From Pyronema omphalodes (lineage: Eukaryota > Ascomycota > Pezizomycetes > Pezizales > Pyronemataceae), in assembly GCA_024516155.1 (NCBI GenBank), contig JAJJXM010000046.1, positions 62,001-126,000 on the forward strand: a stretch of 64,000 bases of DNA, in the 5' to 3' direction. The notes below the pieces were generated by a model. It made no database searches. It was not told the DNA's origin and saw only the letters and a program-made list of their open reading frames with translations. This document shows positions 28,634 through 40,400 of the stretch, in pieces. Made by a program: the position numbers and the translations under genes. The number at the start of each line of letters is the position of its first letter. Position 1 is the first letter of the stretch.

Positions 28634-29227
28634 CTTTGCTGGGTGTACGAGCCCGATCCGTCTCGATAGTGGTAAGTAGGAACGTCCGGGACGTTTACCA
28701 GTTGCCAGTGATGGTCTTCCATCAGTTCCACCAGCACGTCTGCTCTCGCTGGTCTGCGTGCGTGGGAGTTCCACAGAGGGTGATGGGCATTGAGGTCCCC
28801 TGTGATCACGCAACGGTGGGGGAGAGTGAGGGGGGTAAGGGAGCGGGGGACGGTATATAATTTTGTTTGGGGGTCTTTTTCATTATAGATATTTAAGAGG
28901 TAAAAGGAGGGAATGAGTGTGGTGCTAACCTCGAGTACCTGGAGGTCAGGATCTCCGCTGACGTCCGGTCTTGGTGTGACTCGAACATGTGGGTTGAGGC
29001 GAGAGATATATGCAGCAGTGCGATTGACTTTGTGGTGGCTGCGGGGGGGAAGTAACAAAATGAAATCTGGATGTGTGATTGCGTACCGGGGATCTTTAAT
29101 GTTAATCTCTTGTACCAGCAATATGTCTATTTTGGATCCTGCTGAGTTCAGCAGTGTTGTTAGTGCGGTGGCGCTGCGATTCGTGTTATGTGACACGATG
29201 CGGAGGGTCGCCGCTGATGAGTCGTAT

Positions 29228-31139
29228 CTATTCATCAGCGGTCATGGTGGTGTCGGCGATGGGGTTTATTTCGGAGGGGATGGCGTCTAGGGGTGTTGTC
29301 TCCGGGCGAGTCTTCTGCCAGGCTTCCCTGACGACGTTCACTTTGACGGGGCAGCGGGTGCTGTATGCGGCGTGGTGGACGTCTGTGAGGCCAGCGGCGA
29401 CACAATTGGCACACTTGTAGAGGGTGTGTTGACATTTGCGGCCCTGGATTGTGGGACACTGGCTGCACTGGTGATATTCGGTGGGGTGAGGGGCGGCGCA
29501 TATCGCGCAAGCGGGGCCATTGTCAGCTGGGCAGATTGCATGATGATGTCCAAATTTCTGGCACCTGCGGCATTGGTCAATGGAACGGGCGGTGAAGAAT
29601 TCCGTCACCTTGCATTGTTCGAATAATACTGTCACCTTTGTTCTCTTGAGGAGGTTGTATTCCTCGCTGGACTTCAGTGCGATCATCACACTGGAGGCGG
29701 TCTTACCAACACGCTTGTCCGGGTGAGAGATGTACCTTGGGGGTTGTGTCAGGCGTACTTTGTGGTTCGTCTCGATTTCTTGCTGCAGTTTTTGCATACC
29801 CTCGGCGGTGTCCTCGTAGTAGTCCGTGGGGATTCCGTGGACTGCCAGCTTATACCATTTTTCGTTAAGTCGGGGGGGCAAGAGGTTCGGGTGGACTGTG
29901 CAGGCAGCGGCGTGGATAACAGAGAGGTGGGGGGTGAGATCGGTAATGGATGTGTTCGGGGAGGGGGTAAGCATGAGGCTTCCTGCCATATTTTTCCTAA
30001 CCGTCATGATGTTTCCTTCCACCTTCGCCTTGTGTAGGGCTTCGTTGATAGCTAACCCAATGGCGATCTTAGAGCTATCGGGAAGGGCACGGGGGTCAGG
30101 GCAGGGGATCACAATGTCTTGGACGCGGGGGGGGTTCTTGCGTTGGGGATTGGGTTTGGTGGTCTTAGGGGGGGTCGTTGATGGGGCAGCGGCTTTCTCT
30201 TTGAACAGCTTGACGGACGAGGGTATTGGTCCTTGCCACGGTTCGTTCGCCTGGGGTGGGGGAGGGGGTAGGTGAGGGGGAGTAGGGAGCTCGTTCTTCC
30301 GGAGTTCAGCTTCGGCGTTCAAGCACCTCTGCTTCCAGTACTCGGCTTCGCTGAGGCGGGGGGCATGTTTGGAGGGTAAATCGAGAGGGGCGTTAACGGG
30401 CTGGGTATCGGGGCTGGTGGTCTCGAGGGGGGTGGGGGATGCGGAGACGGGGGTGGGGGATACGGCGGTAGCTGTTCCTTTCGGGAGGAGGGACGGGGCG
30501 AGGAGTTGGACGGCATCGTAGATGGATTGGAGGAGGGACTGGTTCTTGTTGATTGTCTTGAACGCTTTGTTGATTCTGTCGTTCGTTGTCTGGTCGGCGT
30601 GACGAAACATGTCCGCGGTGGTAGCAAGATTGTGGTGGAGGACTTCGATGGATTGAGCGAGGGCGGCGTTGCTGTGAGGTGTGGCGTTAATCGGAGCAAT
30701 GTCGGGGTGGAGTCGTTTGACGTGTGCAGAAACGGGGGTGGAGTCTTCGGCGATGTGGGTGATAGTATGGGCAGTGGAGGCGGCGGGGCGTTTTTTTCTG
30801 TCTTCCGGTGGTTTGTTGGATGGAGTATTTGGGGTCGTTGTTGCTCAGTTGATCGGGGGTGTCGGAGTTTGCAGGGAGGGGTTTTTTGTTGTGGGGTGTT
30901 TTGGGTGGGGCGTTGGTGGTGTTGCGAGAAGTTGGCGTTGGGGAGCTGTCTCGGGGAGACGCGTCGTCGTCGCTGGAATCCTCGCTGACGTCAGAGCACG
31001 TGTCTACGTGCATCTCAACGTCGGACGCGTCGGACTCGTGCGGCTCTGCGTTAGCGCGTGGATTTTTTTCGGGCGCCCGAGGGGGTTCTTTATCGGGGGG
31101 GAGAGGTTGTTTCTCCACAACGGTGGATCGGGTAGGCAT
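29228..31139 (-). pseudogene. LINE-A ORF1, copy A2, one frameshift
   Basis: The start is ATG 31137-31139. The frame follows A3 ORF1 until a T-run at about 30791-30797, which has one more T than A3 (28011-28016), shifting the frame within the P/T-rich N-terminal part. From 30610 to the stop at 29228 the sequence again matches A3, including the helical segment, LNEKWYKLAVHGIP and the Cys/His knuckles. The overlap ATGAATAG with ORF2 is preserved. Confidence 0.85.
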
Positions 31140-31505
31140 CGGAATGTCGGAATAAGTTTGTTTGGCGGTAGCGACAAGGAATCCGCGATTGAGACGATGA
31201 TTTTTGATGTGGGTGGAGGGTGGTGTTGATGGAACCGGTTCGCGGGGCTTTTCTCAGGGGCCCGAAAACTCCTTTTCGATGAAAACTCAACGAAAAAGAG
31301 AGGGCCTGATCTGGAAATGCTGCGAATAGGTAATTCGGGGCTGCCGAACAATAATCCGCGATAAAATCTTGCGATTTCGGCGTGGTTGTTGAAAAGGCAG
31401 GGGGGGGTCGCTCTTTGCTGGGTCGCTGGGAACTCCAGGATTATACTTACCAGGAGCAAGTCCGTCACACCATCCGACTTAAGCCGATCCTCCGAGCCCG
31501 CCAAC

Positions 31506-32853
31506 ATGCATGTTAAAGTCATCGACGAAGGGCATTGGCAGCAAATCGTCAACGCTGCCTCCATGACTCAGTTTCCCGACGGGCACGAACCACTCACGTT
31601 CACCAAGCAGCTCGCGCAATCAATCCTAGACGCCCAAGACCATCCCATGGGCTACATCTTAAACGACCTCACACAGACCCCCGGCTCCCGCAACAGCACT
31701 CGAGTCTCCAGCCCTGTCGCCTCCCACGCTCCGGAAGCACCCACCCCTGCCCCCATTCCCCCTGTTGTTATTCAGACTGGCTCCGTCCAGGTTCACCCCA
31801 ATGGCCCAGAAGCAGTGCCGCGAACCGCCGCACCCCCCACGACAGCCGCAGCCGCAGCCCCCGCCCCCGCTATGATCGCACCAGTTCCAGGACTTCCCCC
31901 CCCGAGACCCCGAAATCCTCCTAACCCCGGCGGAACAAGCAGATACCAATGAAATTCATTCCTACGAAAAGGAGCTCAACCGCCAGCGTGAACTCATCAA
32001 CGCGCTACTCGCCTCCCCTGGCATCCGCGTTACCGGAGATAAAATTTTGGATCCACCAACCTTCGATGGGTCCAACAGGAAGGACCTCCGCCGTTTCGTC
32101 TCCTTGCTTCGCATTAAATTGGTCAGCGACGAATTACGCTTCCCAACCCCCCACAAGCGAATCTCTTATGCCATGGGCCGTCTCTGCCGACGCTCCCTTG
32201 ATCAGATCCTTCCGTATATCAAGGATCATGGTAACAGCTGGGCCCTAACCGACGTCGAGGACGTCATTAAAATCCTACAACGTACCTTTGGAGACCCGAA
32301 CGAGCGCGCAACGGCTCGTTTCAAACCACAACATCTCCGACAAAACAACCGCGAGTTTTCAGATTATTATGCAGAGTTTTCCCGCCTGGTCGCAGAATTG
32401 GGCTGGGATGAAGCCGCTACCATGGATGCTCTGCGGAACGGCCTATCCCTCGAGTTGCACGAAAAGTTGGTTGGCGCCCCTCCCACCGCTACGATGCACG
32501 AATTTGTTGAACAGTGCCAAAAATTGGACTCCCAATTGAGAGCACTTGAGAATCTCCGCAAGCTGCGTACCAACCGTGGCCAAGTTAAACCCACTACCGC
32601 CGCCACCCCCGCCACCAGTCGCCCCACCCCCGCTACCCAAGCCACCACCGCCTCCTCCAGCAAGCAAACCCCTGCCCAGGGACTCCGTCAGAAACTGTCG
32701 GCACAGGAACGCGCGACCCGCCTGTCAGAAGGACATTGCCTCTACTGCGGTGGTCTCGGCCACATGGCTGCTTCGTGCCCCGCCAAGACGAATGTTAAAG
32801 TGGCGAGTGTGGAATTATTGGATAGTGAAGAAGAGGTGTCGGGAAAAGACTAA
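31506..32853 (+). pseudogene. Gypsy gag (one frameshift)
   Basis: This is the structural capsid/nucleocapsid gene. The ATG is at 31506. The N-terminal Pro/Ala-rich part is read to about 31895, where a C-run (about 31898-31905) causes a shift. The next frame holds the capsid (DPPTFDGSNRKDLRRFVSLL through FSDYYAEFSRLVAELGW) and one CCHC knuckle, CLYCGGLGHMAASC, near 32740-32781. The gag stop TAA is at 32851-32853. A single indel in a homopolymer could also be a sequencing error. Pol is in the -1 frame relative to the capsid frame. Confidence 0.85.
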
Positions 32854-32885
32854 ACCAGCTGCAAGAAGATGGCTCTGCCGCTGGT
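32841..32885 (+). promoter_or_regulatory. Probable -1 ribosomal frameshift signal at gag/pol
   Basis: GGGAAAA at 32841-32847 is a canonical slippery heptamer in the correct phase (G GGA AAA in the gag frame), one sense codon before the gag stop. A 6-nt spacer is followed by the perfect 6-bp stem ACCAGC (32854-32859) / GCTGGT (32880-32885). The -1 frame is open across the junction and leads into the protease. All three parts of a classic -1 signal are present. Efficiency is unknown. Confidence 0.75.
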
Positions 32886-35800
32886 GGGAAAATTATTGCT
32901 GATACATTGTTATTATCGGGCGCAAGTTTTACTGGCAAATTAGAATGCAAACACCTTGTTCTCTCTTGCTTCTTGTTCTCTAATAACTGCTCCGTGAAGA
33001 CAGTAGCGCTGGTTGACTGCGGCGCCACTGGCATCGCCTTTGTGGATCGCAATTTCGCCTGCCATCACAAACTCCCTCTAACCCCCCTACCCACCGCCCG
33101 AACGGTCGAAGTTATTGACGGCCGACCCATATCCTCAGGGAAAATCACACACCTTGCCGAAGTAGAGTGTACCATCAATGGTCACTCGGAAACCCTCCCC
33201 ATGTTCGTCACCAAGTTGGGTCACTACCCGGTGGTGTTGGGCATCCCCTGGTTGAAGAAACACGACGTGACAATAAGCTTCAGTTCCAACACTGTAAGCT
33301 GCGACTCACAATACTGCCTCAGGAACTGCACCCCGTTACCTGTGAGCACAACCGGTGTCGAGGTCCTGTACTCGAGGCCCCCTCCCGTTGTCCACGAGCC
33401 CGACACAAACCCCATGCCGGAATTGGAAGACTCGGTCCCCGACCCTGCAGACGAACCCCCAATAGCGATCTCAAGTCTGACCATCTCCGACTTCAAAGAA
33501 ATGGTAGAAGACGAAAGCCTGACAGTATTTTCGCTATCGTTGGACGAAATCACCGTCGCCCTACAAGACAAGCCCCCCCTCACGGATGATGAACTGAAAG
33601 ACATGATCCCCGAAGTGTACCATGACTACCTCGACTTGTTCAAGGAGGTCAATGCAAAGGAACTTCCCCCACATCGACCCTCCGACCACAAGATCCCACT
33701 GAAAGAAGGATTCGTTCCCCCCTTTGGCCCGTTATACTTGCTGGTACGCAACGAGTTACAGACGCTGAAAGCATGGCTCGATGAGAATTTGGAAAAAAGG
33801 CTTTATACAACGCTCCCAATCATCAGCCGCCTCGCCGATATTGTTCGTGAAAAAATCAGACGGATCCCTACGCCTATGTGTAGATTACCGAAGACTGAAC
33901 GAAGGGACCGAAAAGAATCGGTACCCGCTGCCATTGATGTAGGAAACGATGATGAATCTTTCCAAAGCTCAATATTTTACGACCCTTGATGTCTGCAGCG
34001 CCTATAACCTTATTAGAATGGCAGATGGCGAAAAATGGAAGACGGCCTTCGCACACGGTATGGACTATTTGAATCAAAGGTGATGCCCTTTGGGCTCACC
34101 AACGCGCCTGCCGATTTCCAGGCATTCATAAATGATGTCCTGAGACCATACCTGGACCAGTTTTGTACGGCATGCCTGGACGATATCCTGGTATTCTCTG
34201 AAACAAAGCCCGATCACACATCACACGTCCGAAAGATCTTGGAACGACTCAAACAAGGAAAACTACACTTGAAGCCAGAAAAGTGTAAGTTTGCTAAGGC
34301 AGAAGTACAGTACCTGGGCTACAACATTGGCCGCGACGGCGCTCGCATGATGGATTCCAAAGCAGCCACAGTCAGAGAAAGGAAGGAACCAACCAATTTG
34401 AAACAGGTCCAAGAGTTCCTGGGTTTCGCGAACTTCTACCGACGATTTATCAAGGACTACTCAAAAGTAGTCTCCCCTCTAACGGCTCTGACCAAACGAA
34501 AGATGGTAAAGCAATCCCCTTTACCTGGGGTAAAGATCAGCAAAGCGCCGTCGACCGACTGAAGGACGCATTTACATCAGCACCAATTCTCAAGCACGTC
34601 GACTACGAGAAGCCGATTGTAGTAGAAACAGACGCATCTGACTATGTGTCCGCTGGAGTTTTCTCACAATACGACGACGATAACGTGTTACATCCTGTCG
34701 CGTTTTATTCCAAAAAGCATTCCCCGGCAGAATGCAACTATGAGATCTATGACAAAGAACTACTGGCAATAGTTCGTTGTTTCGAGGAATGGCGTCCCCA
34801 CTTGGAGGGCTCCGCCTTCCCGATAGATGTATTGACAGACCACAAGAACCTCGAATACTTTATGACGACAAAGCTACTAAACAGACGACGAGCACGCTGG
34901 TCCGAATTCCGGTCTCGGTTCAACTTTGTCATCACCTACCGACGGGGAACGTTGGGAGGGAAACCGGACGCCCTGACGAGACGAGCCGCCGAACTCCCGG
35001 GAGAGGGACACGAACGTATACTAGCGAATCAGCAAGCTGTCCTTAAACCACGAAACTTCCAATTGTGCATGACCCCGCCCATGCAACTTGCACCCTCCGA
35101 TGTGGACCTCTCGTTTAAGGAGGGCTACAAGACAGATTCATTCCCAAACCGAGTGTTGGGGATGCTGGAAGACGGTACACAAATCTGGAAGGACATATCA
35201 CTCGCCGACTGCTCCGTGTTGGAAAACAGATTGTACTATCGAGATTGCCTCTATGTCCCCGCGCTGGACAAACTACGACTGAAACTACTACAAGATCACC
35301 ACGACCCCCCCACCATGGGACACCCGGGCCTTGCAAAGACTTTCGAACTCCTCGCCAGGAATCATTACTGGCCTTCGATGCGAAAAGATGTGGATCAATT
35401 CGTCCGGAATTGCCACATTTGTAAAAGAACAAAAGCGACCCGCCACGCACCCTATGGAACCTTGAAACCCCTACCGGTCCCGCACCACCCGGGGCAGAAC
35501 ATATCTGTGGGCTTTGTTACTGGGCTACCGATATCAGAAGGCTTCGACACAATATGTGCGATCGTTTGCCGACTCAGGAAACAGCGTCACTTGGTGCCCT
35601 GTCACTCCACGATAGACGCAGAAGGCTTCGCGCAACTCTTCCTGGAAAACGTATTCAAACTACACGGTCTGCCAGACACAGTAGTGTCTGACCGCGGCCC
35701 GCAATTTGTTGCCCACTTTTGGAAACACCTGGCAAATTGCATGGGTATCGAGATTGCCACGAGCACGGCCTTCCACCCCCAGACCCATGGCCAAACAGAA

Positions 35801-36574
35801 AGGATCACTGCGGTCACGGAGCAATATCTCCGCGCGTACGTCTGTTATCGACAAGACGACTGGAAGAAATTTTTACCACTGGCAGAATTTGCTGCAAATA
35901 ACCAAGTATCGGATACAACGTCGCTGTCCCCGTTCTACGCGGTATACGGCCGACACCCCAAATGCTCCTTCGAATTGGAAATCAGGACAGACAATCCTGG
36001 AGAAGTGAAAGCGAACGAGGTAGCGGAAAGGATGTCGCACATCCATGACGTCTTACGTTCTGAAATGAAATACGCCCAAGCCCGCCACATAGAAGCCGCC
36101 GACAATTCCCGACTCCCCGCACCGGTCTTCAAACCAGGAGACCTGGTATGGCTGGACGCCCGCAACCTCAGAACCCGCCGCCCCTCAAAGAAACTAGAAA
36201 ACAAACACCTAGGCCCCTTCACCGTGGTTTGACCCATTGGATCCCACGCCTACGAGCTGGACATACCGGAGACAATGAAACATCACAGGACCTTCCCCGT
36301 GTCCCTACTCAACCCAGCCCCTTCGGACCCCCTCCCTGGCCAGATTATCCCACCGCCCCTACCGGTAGTAGTTGACGGCGAAGAAGAATGGTTCGTGGAT
36401 GAAATTCTGGATAGCCGTTGGTCAAGAGGAAACCTGCAGTACCTCGTCAAGTGGACCGGCCATGACTCCCCAACCTGGGAACCGGAAACGAACCTATCCG
36501 AAACTGAGGCCGCTGAGAGATTCCACCAACTTTACCCAGACAAGCCTTCTCCTCTCGTAGGAACTCGAGCCTAA
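32848..36574 (+). pseudogene. Gypsy pol with chromodomain (several frameshifts and a stop)
   Basis: Protease: VALVDCGATG near 33002-33031. Reverse transcriptase: broken by indels between about 33730 and 34035; the CLDDILVFS box is intact near 34170-34200. RNase H: VVETDASDYVSAGVF near 34620. Another frameshift lies near 34510. Integrase: the HHCC zinc finger is present (HH near 35300, CHICK near 35412). The first catalytic Asp is lost, as VGFVTGLP stands where family members have a DFVTGLP-type motif (near 35510); VSDRGPQF and HPQTHGQTER remain. An in-frame TGA at 36230-36232 probably replaces CGA. The chromodomain (EILDSRWSRGNLQYLVKWTG, 36400-36560) places it among chromoviruses. Confidence 0.88.
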
Positions 36575-36702
36575 CGGGGGGATACTGTCACGGCACACGG
36601 CTGACGAGCCGTTGTGTTGTTACGTGACCATTGTGTTGTCGTTGTTGTTGTCGACGTCGTGCCATTGTTGTTTGTTTGTTTGTTCTCTCATTACTTGTTT
36701 GC

Positions 36703-36714
36703 AACCCGAAGGTT
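36703..36714 (-). promoter_or_regulatory. 3' stem-loop of LINE-B (UUCG tetraloop)
   Basis: On the minus strand AACC-TTCG-GGTT, followed by GCAAACAAGTAATGAGAGAACAA and the CAAA tail. The loop has the cUUCGg sequence, the most stable RNA tetraloop. The same hairpin is in D1b, D2 and D3. Confidence 0.65.
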
Positions 36715-37498
36715 ATGACAAGGGACAGATAAATACAAAAGAGAAGAAGAAAGAAATGTAAAAGCAAAAACCCAGTCTCCACCTCTACCAGTCTCCTCCT
36801 CTTGATCGTTGTGGTTGTGGGGTCTGTCCCCACTGTTACTACGGGGGTTTCTTGTCCAAGCGCGTCTGATGTTCCAAGTGCCCTGCTTGCACAGAGGCCG
36901 CCTCGCCGGGCTCCTCCCTTTCCTCCTCCCTTCCCCTTCCCATGTTTAGCCATTTTACCGCCTTTGTTTCCTCCGCGTACAAAAGAAAAAGGTAACTCCC
37001 GTCGTCCTCCTCTGCCCCTTCCCCGCGCCCCTCTCTCTCCTTTCGCAACGTCTCGCACTCCTCCCGCCCTTCGAACATAAGAAAAACATCGTCGCACCTA
37101 AACAAAGGAAAGTACAAAAGAAACTCGTCTGCCCTCTCTCGCCTGCCGTCCCCGTCATCTCCCTTCCTGTGCACCATTCCACCATCCGTTCCCTTCTCAC
37201 CCGCCGTACCATAAAACAACTCCAACCCGTAAGACAAACAATTGAAAGACAAAGAAAAGAAAACTCAAAACACCCGAACCCCAAGCAGACCCAAGCAACG
37301 ACCCCAGCCCGATCCCGTCACCGCGTGCCCGTTCCCTTTCTCTCCGCCTATCCCTCTTCTACCTTCCCCTTTTTCTTGTCCCTTTTTTTTTTTTTTTTTT
37401 TTTTTACAAAACAGAGATCCTAAGTAGGAAAGCACTGCAAAATCAGCGCGCGCGAAAGTTCCTAAGGTACTGTGGTCAGTGTAGTCAGCGGTAGGGGT

Positions 37499-40400
37499 CT
37501 ATCCCCTTCTGCGAGGCTTCTCTAGCCGGGAGTGTGCCCAGGTCGAGGTAGCAACCTTGGTTGCAGAGATAAAGGTGGAAAGAGCGTTGGTGCCGGAGGG
37601 GGTGTCCAGAATGGTGTTTAGGTTGATCCGGGAGTGTTGTCTGAGTTTGAGGTCCTTCCTGAGTGTGGAGCGAGCGGCCTGGAAGTCGGGGCAGCTCAGG
37701 AGGAGGTGTCGAGGCGTCTGCGGTGGATGGATTGGGCAGCTGCAGCTGCGGGAGGGGTATGCGTCGGATGGAGGGTGGGCCAAGCAGTTGAGGAAGTACC
37801 CGTGGCCGGTGCGAAGACCCAGGATTGCAGTTGATATCCAGCGGGGGTTTTCGGTGTACGCAGTGTCCATTTTGCGGCGGTGTGTGGCGGCGTACGTGCG
37901 CGGTCGGGGGAAAGAGGTGAACCAGGTAGCCCAGTCTTCGGTGTACCTCTCTCGAGCGCGGCGGCGCAGGCAAGTGAGGGATATCGGTATTTGTCGGCGT
38001 GGCGGTACTGTTGTCGCCTGTCGGGCCAGTTCGTCGGCGGCTTCGTTTCCGGGGACGCTAGTGTGTCCTGGGACCCAGTGGATGGTAATTGAGGTACCGT
38101 AAGTGTGAAGGTCGTGAGCGGTGTTGTGGATGGCCCAGGCGAGCTCCTGGCCGGGGCCTCGACGGAGGTGAGAGGCTCGACGTATCGCGGCTTGGTTGTC
38201 GGTAAAAACGTGGATGTGTTTGTCGTATAGGTCGTTGCGTCGAATATGTGTCAGGCATGTCCGGAGTCCTTCGTGGATGGCCATAACTTCCGCGTCGAAG
38301 ACTTCTGTTCTGTCGCCCATGGGCACTATGGAGTTGACAGGTCGTGGCAGCCCGTGGGGGATGGTGTATCCTGCGCCTGTTATGCCGTCAAGTTGAGAGC
38401 CGTCCGTGTACAGTAGGATAGTATCCGATCGTTGGCGAAGGGCGTGGAGGAGGAGGAGGTGGTCGTCGGCAGCGTCAGCCTTCGGGGAGGAGGAGATGTC
38501 GATCGTTAATGTAGGGGCGAGGTCGTCGTCGGGGATGTTTTGGGAGGTGTCCTCGATTTCGGCGTTTGGTTGGACCCACGGGGAGAGGGTGCTGATGACG
38601 TGCAGGAGGCGGGACGGGGCTTGTCCTGGGACGTGCCACGGGTGGTCGTACTCGGTGTCCGGGTTGATGGAGGCATCATCGATACTCGGGGCGGGAAACG
38701 AGACGGGGCAGCGTGTGATGATAGGGTGCGAAGCGGGTAAGGTGAGGGTGCGCAGGGCGTATTTCCGCTGGCGGTTGTCAAGACGTATTGTGACGGGGGG
38801 GAGTGCGGATTCATTGTGGAGGGCCAGGATCGGAGTAGAGGTGAAAGCGTTGAGAATCCTGCGGAGGGCGGTGTTCTGTTGATTCTGGAGGGTGCGGGCA
38901 AGGTCTTTTTGTTGGTTCCACCATATCTCTGCGCCGTAGTCTGCTCTCGACTGGACACACGCCTGGTAGATTAGTCTTGTAGCAGCGGGGGACAGACCTG
39001 TTTCGTACCGTGCTAACCTACACAGTGCGTTCAGAGTTCTTTGCGCGGCGGTTACTCGTCTAGCTACATGTTTTCTAAAGTTAAGTTTCCTATCTAAATA
39101 CAGGCCTATCCACCTCACAACATCCTTCTCTCCTCCTTGTGTTCCCGGTGTGATAACTGTACCGTTTGGTAACTTAACTTTTTCCTCCTCAGTGATGCTA
39201 TCGGTGCGTGCCCAGTGGAAATGCAGGAGCTCTGACTTGGCATCGTCAAATGCAACGGCGTTTGCGTCGGCCCACCGAAAGGCTGTTGTCGTGATGTTCT
39301 CAAGTGCGCGGGCGTTCGCTTTTCTGGTGCGTCCCTGGACGACGATCGCTACGTCGTCAATGTAGCTAGGTGTCCAGGCGTACGGGTGTACCTGCGCTAG
39401 TTCGTCGAATAATGGGCGGAGGTATAATAAGAAAAGTATGGGGGATGCAGGGGAACCTTGTGGGATGCCTGTTTGCACTGGGCGTTGCGTGTCAGTTCGC
39501 CCATCGAACGCTAGAGCGATCGTGCGATCTGCGAGGAAAGACTGGCACCACGATACTACTGGTCCCGGGCACCCAAGCTGTCGTAATGTTTGTTGGAGGC
39601 GGTCAGCAGAGACGTTGTCGAACGCTCCACGAACATCGAGGAAGAGGGCAGAGGTTAGCATTCCGTGAGATTTCCCAATCTCAACGTCGTGCACCAGCGC
39701 CATCGCCGCGTCAATTGCTGATCTCTGCGGGCGTCCACCTATTTGGTCTCTATGTAGTAAGTCGTGAGAGTCTGCCATCGTGCCGAGGCGAGTGGCCATT
39801 AGTTTTTCGAGGGTCTTCCCAAGGCAGTTTAGGAGCGCAATCGGACGGTATGCCTTTGGATTGCTGTAATCCGGCTTGTTAGGTTTGGCGATAATGACTG
39901 TGGTGGCCTGGCGCCAGCATCGCGGATGGTAGCCCACCGTCCCTAATGTGGCGTAGAGGTTGTTCATGTGTTTGGGGATGGCAAGGTATGCTTGGCGCAG
40001 GCAGGCGAATGTGAGCCCATCGGGTCCGGGCGCCTTCGTCGGCGAGGAGGAGAATATCGCTGTTTCTACCTCTGTCGGTGTAAAGGTTGTCCACTGCAAC
40101 TCGCGGCGCGGGGGGAGGACGGACGGAGGCGGTGGTGGCGGCGGCGGGGGAAACAACTTTTGGAAGGCCTCTACCTTTGCGTCGAAGGAGCTGCAGATTG
40201 TTTCTTGGCCCTTTATCATTGTGCGGAGGTTTGGTGTTAGCTGAGCACGCCGAGGGTTGGTGTACCTAAACGCCTGCCACACATCGGGTCCTTCGGCTTG
40301 GGAAAGATATTCCTTCCACTTTGCATCTTTCGCCGTTCGAATGGTCCTGTGGTATTCGTTTCGGTGTTGTTTGTAGTTTAGGTGGGATCTATCGTCACGT

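Larger units (their letters stand above)
21670..28648 (-). mobile_element. LINE-A copy A3, full length and apparently intact
   Basis: This is a 6979-bp complete element with a perfect 13-bp target duplication (gagcccgatccgt). In order on the minus strand: 5'UTR with oligo-C motif (28360-28648), ORF1 (28359-26449), ORF2 (26456-22455), an A-tract right at the stop, a purine-rich 3'UTR with TTAC hairpin, and (TAAA)n. Both ORFs are open and all catalytic motifs I can check are present. It is the best candidate for an active or recently active LINE in the window and could mobilise elements with the same 3' end. Confidence 0.93.
18236..29235 (-). pseudogene. LINE-A ORF2, copy A2, frameshifted and split by A3
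   Basis: The frame starts at ATG 29233-29235, is cut by A3 after the endonuclease core (near DGSGS), and resumes at 21669. It is open again from about 20160 to the stop at 18236, covering the end of RT and RNase H. Between 20580 and 21360 I count six single-base insertions relative to A3 (near 20588, 20666, 20976, 21017, 21213, 21355). These break the end of the endonuclease and the RT. The remaining sequence is close to A3. Confidence 0.85.
17438..31423 (-). mobile_element. LINE-A copy A2, full length but degenerate, interrupted by A3
   Basis: A2 occupies 17438-21669 (3'UTR and most of ORF2) and 28649-31423 (ORF2 start, ORF1, 5'UTR). A3 lies between, with duplication gagcccgatccgt at 21657-21669 and 28649-28661. 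Both ends are complete: the (TTTA)n tail complement at 17438 and the oligo-C motif near 31400-31407. No target duplication flanks A2 itself: LINE-C lies on the left, and the gypsy element begins on the right. A2 carries several single-base frameshifts relative to A3. Confidence 0.9.
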
